From Allofranklinella schreckenbergeri (GTDB lineage Bacteria > Pseudomonadota > Gammaproteobacteria > Burkholderiales > Burkholderiaceae_C), in the NCBI RefSeq assembly GCF_003703475.1, contig NZ_RDQM01000005.1, positions 62,001 to 126,000 on the forward strand: a DNA stretch of 64,000 nt, in the 5' to 3' direction. The translations under genes were made by a program, and so were the position numbers. Positions 56,122 to 62,826 of the stretch are shown here, piece by piece. The notes beneath the pieces are model-generated. The model had not been told where the DNA came from and did not search any database. It saw nothing but the letters and a program-made list of their open reading frames with translations. The number at the start of each line of letters is the position of its first letter. The stretch's first letter is position 1.

Positions 56122-56858
56122 CCAGGCCCGCCCTGCCCCAACCAATCGAGCACCTGCGCCACGCTTTGCACACTTGCGCGCGCGGGCAAGGCCGGGCGCT
56201 GCACCATGACCACCGGCAGGCCCAGGGCGCGCGCCGCGTCGAGCTTGCCGCGCGTGGCCTCGCCGCCCGCGTTTTTCGCCACCACCCATTCGATGCGGTG
56301 CTGGCGCAGCAGAGCCAGATCGTCCTCGGCGCTGAACGGGCCACGCCCCAGCACCACGCTGGCCTGCGGCAGCGGCAGTGCACCAGGCGCATCCACCAAA
56401 CGCAACAAATAGTGGTGCTGCGGCTGCACGGCAAAGACATCGAGCTGCTTGCGCCCCACGGCCAGAAACACCCGGCTGGGCGCAGCGGGCAGGGCGGCCG
56501 CCGCTGCGGCCATATCGGCTACTTCATGCCAGCAATCGCCCGGCTGGAGCTGCCAGGGCGCGCGCTCCAGCGCCAGCAAAGCCGCACCGGTTTCGGCACA
56601 GGCCAGGCAGGCGTGGCGACTCATCTGCGCGGCAAACGGGTGGGTGGCATCGACCACGTGCGTGATGCCCTGCGCGCGGATGAACTGCACCAGCCCAGCC
56701 ACCCCGCCGAAACCGCCGCAGCGCGTGGGCAAGGGCTGGGCCAGCGGCGCGCGCGTGGCCCCGGCATAGGAAAACACGGCGGCAATGCCCGCCTGGCTCA
56801 GCGCCCGCGCCAGCGCGCTGGCCTCGCTGGTGCCGCCTAAAAGGAGTACATGTGTCAT
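56037..56858 (-). CDS. cobK: Precorrin-6A reductase CobK
   Basis: 273 residues; NADPH-dependent reductase of precorrin-6A (after CobF). MTHVLLLGGTSEASALARAL has the N-terminal Rossmann G-G-T-S-E-A signature, DATHPFAAQMSRH and FLAVGRKQLDVF follow. The only cobalamin gene on the minus strand here. Its start codon complement shares two bases with the cobL start (CATG), so both genes begin at the same spot in opposite directions. No ribosome binding site is visible for cobK. The C-terminal Ala/Gly/Pro tail overlaps cobJ. Confidence 0.92.
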   Translation of the reverse strand: MTHVLLLGGTSEASALARALSQAGIAAVFSYAGATRAPLAQPLPTRCGGFGGVAGLVQFIRAQGITHVVDATHPFAAQMSRHACLACAETGAALLALERAPWQLQPGDCWHEVADMAAAAAALPAAPSRVFLAVGRKQLDVFAVQPQHHYLLRLVDAPGALPLPQASVVLGRGPFSAEDDLALLRQHRIEWVVAKNAGGEATRGKLDAARALGLPVVMVQRPALPARASVQSVAQVLDWLGQGGPGHGPGDAGGPASPPAVASAASATPADPA

Positions 56859-58182
56859 GGCTGATGCAAAAGAAAATGCCATCCCCGCCAACCACAGCGC
56901 CACACCCGATGCGCCCTGGCTGACCTTGATCGGCCTGCAAGAAGATGGTCTGGCCAGCCTCTGCCCCGCCGCGCGGCACGCCTTGGCGCAAGCGCAGCAC
57001 GTTTTTGGCGCGCCGCGCCATCTGGCACTGGCAGGCGTGGCCGCCGCGCCGCACGGCCCCGGGCGCGCCTGGCCCCAGCCTTTTGGCCTGGCGCCGCTGC
57101 TGGCCTTGCGCGGCCAGGCGGTGGTCGTACTGGCCTCGGGCGACCCCTTTTGGTATGGCGTTGGCGGCAGCCTGGCGGCCCATCTCTCGCCGCAGGAATG
57201 GCGCTGCTATGCGCAAAGCCCGACATTCTCGCTGCTGGCCGCGCGCCTGGGCTGGCGGCTGGAAGAAACACAGTGCCTGGGCCTGCATGCCGATGCCTTT
57301 GAGCGCCTGCTGCCCCACCTCGCCCCCGGCCAGCAACTGGCTGTGCTGCTGCGCGACGGTGCAGCCGCCGCCAACCTAGCCCAATGGCTGAGCGAGCGCG
57401 GCTGGGGCGAGAGCGATTTCTCCGTGCTGGAGCGCCTGGGCGGCCCGCACGAGCGCATCCGCCACTGGCGCACGCCACAGGGACATTCATTACAGGGGCA
57501 TGCACAACAAGGAAATGCACGACACGCCATCGCCGCCCTGGCGGCCGATCCGGCCCAGGCCCCGGCGGCGGTAGCCGTGCGCGCCCGCGGCGGCCCGGCC
57601 CTGCCCACCGTGCCGGGGCGGCCCGAACACTGGTTCGCGCACGACGGCCAAATCACCAAATCCCCCATGCGCGCCATCACCCTGGCCGCCCTGGCGCCCC
57701 AGCGCGGTCAGCGGCTGTGGGATTTGGGCGCGGGCAGCGGCTCCATTTCCGTCGAATGGTGCCTGGCTGGCGGGCGCGCCGTGGCGGTGGAGCGCGCCGC
57801 CGAGCGCGTGGCACACATCACCCGCAACGCCCAGCGCTTTGGGCTGCGCCACGCCCTGCGCGTTGTGCACAGCCCGGCGCTGGAGGCCCTGCCCGCGCTG
57901 CACCAGCAAGGCGCGCCCGATGCCGTCTTCGTCGGCGGCGGCTTTGACGGCGCGCTGTTTGACTGGCTGCGACAGCACCTGTCCAAGGGCTGTCGTATGG
58001 TCGTCAACGCCGTCACCCTGGACACCCAAGCCCTGCTGCTGCAACTGCACGCCGAGCACGGCGGCCAGCTCATCAAGCTGGACTGGGCGCAAGCCCAGCC
58101 CCTGGGCCGCATGCACGCCTGGCAACCCGCGCGCACGCTGGTGCAATGGAGCTGGCAGGCCCCCGGCCCAGCCCGGCCATGA
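56857..58182 (+). CDS. cobL: Precorrin-6Y C5,15-methyltransferase (decarboxylating) CobL
   Basis: 441 residues, a fusion of the two domains split as CbiE and CbiT in the anaerobic pathway. N-terminal CbiE-like methylase (WLTLIGLQEDGLASLCPAAR, VVLASGDPFWYGVGGSLA), C-terminal CbiT-like Rossmann methylase (LWDLGAGSGSISVEWCLAGGRAVAVE). ITKSPMRAITLAAL separates them. Start at 56857 with AAGGAG about 11 bases upstream. A Gln/His/Ala insert (GHSLQGHAQQGNARH) lies in the linker. Confidence 0.94.
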   Translation: MADAKENAIPANHSATPDAPWLTLIGLQEDGLASLCPAARHALAQAQHVFGAPRHLALAGVAAAPHGPGRAWPQPFGLAPLLALRGQAVVVLASGDPFWYGVGGSLAAHLSPQEWRCYAQSPTFSLLAARLGWRLEETQCLGLHADAFERLLPHLAPGQQLAVLLRDGAAAANLAQWLSERGWGESDFSVLERLGGPHERIRHWRTPQGHSLQGHAQQGNARHAIAALAADPAQAPAAVAVRARGGPALPTVPGRPEHWFAHDGQITKSPMRAITLAALAPQRGQRLWDLGAGSGSISVEWCLAGGRAVAVERAAERVAHITRNAQRFGLRHALRVVHSPALEALPALHQQGAPDAVFVGGGFDGALFDWLRQHLSKGCRMVVNAVTLDTQALLLQLHAEHGGQLIKLDWAQAQPLGRMHAWQPARTLVQWSWQAPGPARP

Positions 58183-58347
58183 CGTGCCCCAGGCAAGCCT
58201 TCCCGAATGCACAGGCATGGGCGCATGAGCCAAAACGCACAAAACCTCACCTGAAGTTTGAGATTTTGCAAAGGCGCGCCGCCACTTCCTCTGCATGATT
58301 GCCAGGACAATACCCGGCAACCAGCAGTACCCCCCAAAAGCCTTCGC

Positions 58348-58980
58348 ATGCCCACCCCATCCTCCCCAGGCCACACCGCTGCTTTGAGAATCACGCTGGG
58401 CGTGGGCCTATGCGCGCAAGCCCGCGCCGACGACGTACACACCCTGTGGCAGCAGGCACGGCAAGCGCTCTGCCATGCGCTGCACCAGGCGCGCCTGCAA
58501 CCGGACGACAGCGCAGCCGCCCCTATGGCACACCAGTTGCACATCGTCACCCTGGCCGCGCTCGCGCACAAATGCGGCCACCCCGCTCTGCGCCATTGGC
58601 TGGCGGACGCGCAGGACTGGCACGCCCACCAGCCGCCACGACTGCTGGCCGTGCCCGTGACGGAGCTGCCCGCCCAGCCCGTGCACACCCGCTCGGCACA
58701 CATGCTGGCGCGCTATGGCAGCGGCAGCGTGGCCGAAGCCTGCGCGCTATGGGCCGCCGCCCTGCTGGGCCAGGCCATGCCCACAACCCGTGGGGCCCCT
58801 GCCAGCGCCGCGCAACCGCCGCGCGCGCGCCTGCTGCTGCCGCGCATCGTCGCCGCCAACCGGCGCGCCACACTGGCCGTCGCCATGAGCGCCGCCGAAG
58901 TCCAAACCCTGGGCGCCGCGCTGCAATCGGCGCTGGCCGCGCTCGCCCCCAAAATGCCCCCACCGAAAACCATCGCATGA
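58348..58980 (+). CDS. cobE: Cobalamin biosynthesis protein CobE (CbiG C-terminal-like)
   Basis: 210 residues. The CbiG_C-like part [33 protein letters not shown] and the C-terminal [26 protein letters not shown] ([14 protein letters not shown]) identify CobE. The exact role in the aerobic pathway is not settled. ATG 58348 is preferred to the longer frame at 58258. Overlaps the cobM start by four bases (ATGA), so the two are coupled. Confidence 0.82.
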   Translation: MPTPSSPGHTAALRITLGVGLCAQARADDVHTLWQQARQALCHALHQARLQPDDSAAAPMAHQLHIVTLAALAHKCGHPALRHWLADAQDWHAHQPPRLLAVPVTELPAQPVHTRSAHMLARYGSGSVAEACALWAAALLGQAMPTTRGAPASAAQPPRARLLLPRIVAANRRATLAVAMSAAEVQTLGAALQSALAALAPKMPPPKTIA

Positions 58981-59840
58981 CCGTGCACTTCATCGGCGCT
59001 GGCCCCGGCGCTGCCGACCTCATCACCCTGCGCGGGCGCGACTTGATGGCCCGCTGCCCCGTGTGCCTGTATGCCGGCTCGCTCATCCCCGGCGCGCTGC
59101 TGGCGCACTGCCCACCCGGTGCGCGCATCGTCAACACCGCGCCCATGAGCCTGGATGCCATCGTGGCCGAAATGGCCGAGGCCCACGCGCGCGGGCAAGA
59201 CGTGGCGCGCCTGCACTCGGGCGATATCTCCATCTGGTCCGCCGCAGGCGAGCAACTGCGCCGCCTGCGCGCCCTGGGCATCGACTACACCATCACCCCC
59301 GGCGTGCCCGCCTTCGCCGCCGCCGCCGCCGCCCTGGGCGCGGAGCTGACCCTGCCCGGCCTGTGCCAATCGGTCGTGCTCACGCGCACCCCCGGGCGCG
59401 CCAGCGCCATGCCCGAGGGCGAGCGCCTGGCTGCCTTTGCCGCCACCGGCGCGGTGCTGGCCATCCACCTCTCCATCCACGTGGCCGAGCAAGTGCAAAC
59501 CGAGCTGCTGCCCCACTACGGCGCCGATTGCCCCGCCGCCATCGTCTGGCGCGCCAGTTGGCCCGACCAAACCGTGGTGCGCACCAGCGTCGGCCAGCTC
59601 GCACAAGCCGTGGCCAGCCACATGGAGCGCACCGCCCTCATCCTGGTCGGCCGCAGCCTGCACGCCCAAGACCTGGCCGACTTCACCGAAAGCCGCCTCT
59701 ACGCCGCCGATTACGATCGCCGCTACCGCCCGCTGGGCGAGGCCCCGCGCTTTCCCGCCAGCGCCGCCATCCACACGCTGGACACCGCCACGGACCAGCC
59801 CCGCCCCGTAACCAACGGCACGCCGCCACAAGAAAAATAA
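58977..59840 (+). CDS. cobM: Precorrin-4 C11-methyltransferase CobM
   Basis: 287 residues. [20 protein letters not shown] is the canonical start; [58 protein letters not shown] and [12 protein letters not shown] are methylase motifs. It converts precorrin-4 to precorrin-5. The stop codon (59838-59840) is at the left edge of repeat R12. Confidence 0.95.
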   Translation: MTVHFIGAGPGAADLITLRGRDLMARCPVCLYAGSLIPGALLAHCPPGARIVNTAPMSLDAIVAEMAEAHARGQDVARLHSGDISIWSAAGEQLRRLRALGIDYTITPGVPAFAAAAAALGAELTLPGLCQSVVLTRTPGRASAMPEGERLAAFAATGAVLAIHLSIHVAEQVQTELLPHYGADCPAAIVWRASWPDQTVVRTSVGQLAQAVASHMERTALILVGRSLHAQDLADFTESRLYAADYDRRYRPLGEAPRFPASAAIHTLDTATDQPRPVTNGTPPQEK

Positions 59841-59909
59841 ATCAAAGAGAAATAAAAACACCATATTTAGGCAACATAATGCTTAAACTATTTTTCCTTT
59901 GATCAAAAA
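59838..59909 (-). repeat. AT-rich palindromic repeat, copy R12
   Basis: Reverse copy: TAAATCAAAGAGAAATAAA, core CATATTTAGGCAACATAAT, right arm TTTTTCCTTTGATCAAAAA. It is the complete spacer between cobM (stop in the left edge) and cobF (ATG at the right edge). Confidence 0.92.
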
Positions 59910-60757
59910 TGCCAAACACCCCACCATCACCGCCCCTGCCGCCGCTGGAGCTGACGCTGATCGGCATTGGCGCGGGCAACCCGGCCCATCTCACCGGCGA
60001 AGCCGCTGCCGCCATGCGCGCGGCCGATCTCATCTTGCTGCCGCACAAGGGCGAAGAAAAAGCCGAGCTGGCCGCGCTGCGCCAGGGCTTGTGCGACGCC
60101 GTGCTGCAAGGCTCTGCCCGCCCGCGCCTGGCCGGCTTCGACATGCCCGTGCGCCGCAGCGCGGGCGAGGACTATCTCAACCAGGTCGATGAATGGCACG
60201 CCGCCATCGCCGGGCGCTGGCAAGCCACCATCGCCGCAGCCTGGGGGGGCATGCGTGCTGAGAACGCCGACGCCTCTGCCACTTCATCCCCTGCCGCCGC
60301 CCCGCTGGCCGTCGCCCTGCTCGTCTGGGGCGACCCGGCCTTGTACGACAGCACCCTGCGCATCGCCGCTCGCCTGCATCCGGCGCCGCAGCGCGTGCGC
60401 GTCGTGCCCGGCATCACCGCCATGCAGGCGCTGGCCGCCGCGCACGCCATCGCCTTCAATGCCATTGGCCAGCCCTTCACCGTCACCACCGGGCGGCAGT
60501 TGCGCGAGCAGGGCTGGCCCAGCGGCGTCGATACCGCCATCGTCATGCTCGATGGCCAATGCAGCTTCACCGCCTTGCCACCCGCGCTGGCGCAAACCCT
60601 GCACATCTGGTGGGGCGCTTACCTGGGCATGCCGCAGCAAATCCTCGACAGCGGCCCGCTGCTGCAAGCAGGCCCGCGCATCCAGCAAGCGCGCGCCCAG
60701 GCGCGCCAGCAGCACGGCTGGATCATGGACACCTACCTGCTGCGCCGCACCCCATGA
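59909..60757 (+). CDS. cobF: Precorrin-6A synthase (deacetylating) CobF
   Basis: 282 residues; methylates C1 and removes the acetyl group. LTLIGIGAGNPAHLTGEAAAAM, LILLPHKGEEKAEL, GDPALYDSTLRIAARL and the C-terminal YLGMPQQILDSG are typical. CobF exists only in the aerobic pathway. The ATG is joined to repeat R12, and the stop directly precedes R13. Confidence 0.94.
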   Translation: MPNTPPSPPLPPLELTLIGIGAGNPAHLTGEAAAAMRAADLILLPHKGEEKAELAALRQGLCDAVLQGSARPRLAGFDMPVRRSAGEDYLNQVDEWHAAIAGRWQATIAAAWGGMRAENADASATSSPAAAPLAVALLVWGDPALYDSTLRIAARLHPAPQRVRVVPGITAMQALAAAHAIAFNAIGQPFTVTTGRQLREQGWPSGVDTAIVMLDGQCSFTALPPALAQTLHIWWGAYLGMPQQILDSGPLLQAGPRIQQARAQARQQHGWIMDTYLLRRTP

Positions 60758-60837
60758 TTACAAATCAAAATAAAAACACTTTTATACCCAACATGCCTAA
60801 ATAGGCATTAATTTTTACCTAAAGAAATAGAATTTTG
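60758..60837 (+). repeat. AT-rich palindromic repeat, copy R13
   Basis: Forward copy: TTACAAATCAAAATAAAAA, core ACATGCCTAAATAGG, right part TTTTTACCTAAAGAAATAG. It starts at the base after the cobF stop and ends two bases before the chlI ATG. Confidence 0.85.
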
Positions 60838-60839
60838 CC

Positions 60840-61997
60840 ATGCCCTCGCTGCCCGCCCCCTACCCTTTTGCCGCCCTCATCGGCCAGCCCCAACTCACGC
60901 AAGCGCTGCTGCTGGCCGCCATCGATCCGCACATTGGCGGCGTGCTCATCGAAGGCCCGCGCGGCACGGCCAAATCCACCGCCGCGCGCGCCCTGGCCGC
61001 CTTGCTCGCCCCCGCGCCCTTCGTCACCGTGCCGCTGGGCGCGGCGCTGGAGAGCGTGATCGGCACGCTGGACTTGAACCACGCCCTGGCTGGCCACGCC
61101 GTGCGTTTTGCCCCCGGCCTGCTGGCGCGCGCCGACGGCGGCGTGCTCTATGTAGACGAAATCAACCTGCTGCCCGATGCGCTGGTCGATGTCCTGCTGG
61201 ACGCCGCCGCCAGCGGCGTCAACCTCGTCGAGCGCGACGGCATCTCCCATGCCCACCCCGCGCGCTTCGTGCTCATCGGCACCATGAACCCCGAAGAAGG
61301 CGAGCTGCGCCCGCAACTGCTCGATCGCCTGGGCCTGTCCGTGCAACTGGCCAACGTCACCGACGCCCAGGCGCGCCAGGCCATCGTCAAAGCCCGCCTG
61401 GCCTTCGACGCCGACCCCGCCGCATTCACCGCACGCTACGCCAGCGCGCAAGCCCAACTGGCCGCGCAATTGGCCGCCGCGCGCGCACTGCTGCGCGACC
61501 CGCACGCCCTGCCCCCACCCGAGGCCGTGCACGCCAGCGTCGCCCAGCACTGCATTGCCGCCCAAGTCGATGGCCTGCGCGCCGACCTGGTCATGCTGCG
61601 CGCCGCCCGCGCCCTGGCCGCCTGGCAAAGCGCCCCCGCCATCACCCCCGCGCACGTGGCCGAAGTGGCCGAGCTGGTGCTACGCCACCGCCGCGCCCCC
61701 GGCGCGCCCCTGCCGCCAGCCACCCAGCCAACCACCCAGCCCCCTGCGCCACCGTCCCCCGCCCACGACGGCACGCCCCCCAACGCCGGACGCCACAGCG
61801 GCGGCGATGACCGCAGCCATGACGGCGGCGATGGCAATAGCAGAAACGGCGACCACACCGGCCACCACACCAGCGATAGCGCAAGCGACATCGACTGGGG
61901 CGCGCTGCCGCCCGAGCCGGTCGGCATGGCCCCCATCACGCCGCTGAAATCGCTGCGCCCCTTGGCCGCCGCGCGCCCCGGCGCAAAAAAGCCCTAA
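60840..61997 (+). CDS. Magnesium/cobalt chelatase ATPase (ChlI-type), upstream frame of a frameshifted chlI-chlD gene
   Basis: 385-residue AAA+ ATPase. Walker A GPRGTAKST (39-47), Walker B VLYVDE (103-108), FVLIGTMNPEEGELRPQLLDR with sensor and arginine residues. This would power metal insertion by CobN. The final codons, GCA AAA AAG CCC TAA, contain the slippery A AAA AAG, followed by a stem. If ribosomes slip -1, translation continues into the VWA frame (61991-62677) giving a fused I-D protein of about 612 residues; if not, this short ATPase is made. The His/Gly/Asp-rich region (about 310-345) before the shift site is a linker. Confidence 0.92.
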   Translation: MPSLPAPYPFAALIGQPQLTQALLLAAIDPHIGGVLIEGPRGTAKSTAARALAALLAPAPFVTVPLGAALESVIGTLDLNHALAGHAVRFAPGLLARADGGVLYVDEINLLPDALVDVLLDAAASGVNLVERDGISHAHPARFVLIGTMNPEEGELRPQLLDRLGLSVQLANVTDAQARQAIVKARLAFDADPAAFTARYASAQAQLAAQLAAARALLRDPHALPPPEAVHASVAQHCIAAQVDGLRADLVMLRAARALAAWQSAPAITPAHVAEVAELVLRHRRAPGAPLPPATQPTTQPPAPPSPAHDGTPPNAGRHSGGDDRSHDGGDGNSRNGDHTGHHTSDSASDIDWGALPPEPVGMAPITPLKSLRPLAAARPGAKKP

Positions 61998-62057
61998 GCC
62001 CCTGGCCCGCCGCAAACGCCAGCCGCGCCAGCGGCCGCCACCGGCACCGCCAGGGGC
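61985..62057 (+). promoter_or_regulatory. Programmed -1 ribosomal frameshift cassette
   Basis: Slippery heptamer A AAA AAG (61985-61991) in the zero frame (GCA AAA AAG), with stop TAA four bases further. Spacer of six bases, then a 9-bp stem GCCCCTGGC (61998-62006) with GCCAGGGGC (62049-62057), whose loop holds a second stem GCCGC-gcca-GCGGC (62022-62035). Geometry matches known frameshift signals such as dnaX. Confidence 0.85.
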
Positions 62058-62677
62058 CGCCCCCCGCCAGCGCCGCCCACGCGCACCACGCCACGCCGCA
62101 TGACGCGCCCGCAGGCATCGACTGGCCACGCACCCTCATCGCCCGCGGCCCCCAGCCCTTGCGCGCCGAACACCTGCGCCCCCGCAGCCGCGCCGCGCAC
62201 ACCGCCGCGCTGCACTGCTTTGTGCTCGATTGTTCCGCCTCCATGCTCGCTGGCGCGCGGCTGGCGCGCGCCAAAAGCGTGCTGGCCGAGCTGCTGGCCC
62301 AGGCCTACCGCTGGCGCGACCGCATCGCCCTCATCCGCTTTGGCGGCCCCGGCGCGGCCGTGCATGTGCCGCCACGCCGCGCCGCCGCGCTGCCGCAAAG
62401 CTGGATCGCTCCCATTGGCGGCGGCGGCGGCACCCCGCTGGCCGACGCCCTGGCCCAGGCCGACGCCTTGCTGCACCGCCACGCCCAAGGCCCACGCTGG
62501 CTGTGGCTGCTCACCGACGCGCGCACCCGCGCCACCCCGGCGCGCCCCGCGCATGCCCAGCGCATCGTCCTCATCGACTTTGACGACGCCCGCCCCCCCC
62601 TGGGCCGCGCCGCTGCCCTGGCCGACGCCTGGGGGCCGGATGTGCTGTGCCTGCCTGCCGCAGCGCTTTGTCATTAG
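61991..62677 (+). CDS. VWA-domain chelatase part (ChlD/BchD C-terminal type), downstream frame reached by frameshift
   Basis: Frame -1 relative to the ATPase. It has no ATG in its first 60 codons, only a TTG at 62159, and starts well before that with conserved sequence IDWPRTLIARGPQPLRAEHL typical of chelatase D subunits. MIDAS metal motif DCSASM (residues 464-469 of the fusion), T in GGGGGTPLADAL, and LLTDART are intact. Product is about 228 residues after residue 384 of the ATPase. The stop TAG (62675-62677) is contributed by the first bases of MITE M3. Confidence 0.85.
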   Translation, partial: ALSPWPAANASRASGRHRHRQGPPPASAAHAHHATPHDAPAGIDWPRTLIARGPQPLRAEHLRPRSRAAHTAALHCFVLDCSASMLAGARLARAKSVLAELLAQAYRWRDRIALIRFGGPGAAVHVPPRRAAALPQSWIAPIGGGGGTPLADALAQADALLHRHAQGPRWLWLLTDARTRATPARPAHAQRIVLIDFDDARPPLGRAAALADAWGPDVLCLPAAALCH

Positions 62678-62733
62678 AACGTGTGATGCACTTTGCGCTC
62701 TCGCGGGGGGCGGAAAGTGCATCACACGCTCTA
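62675..62733 (+). mobile_element. MITE-like element, copy M3, internally deleted (59 bp)
   Basis: Consists of the left end TAGAACGTGTGATGCACTTTGCGC-type (TAGAACGTGTGATGCACTTT) joined directly to the right end AAAGTGCATCACACGCTCTA; the 200-odd internal bases of M1/M2 are missing. The first three bases are the stop codon of the chelatase VWA frame. Confidence 0.85.
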
Positions 62734-62826
62734 AAAAGCCACCAGCGGGCTTCGATAATCGGGCGTTCTGCCCGCGCTGCGCTGGCGTGGATGCGGGCGC
62801 AGGCGATACGACGATGGGATCAGCGA

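Noticed and set aside
55355-56289. Minus-strand ORFs antisense to cobJ
   Set aside because: No family motifs; cobJ motifs are continuous on the plus strand.
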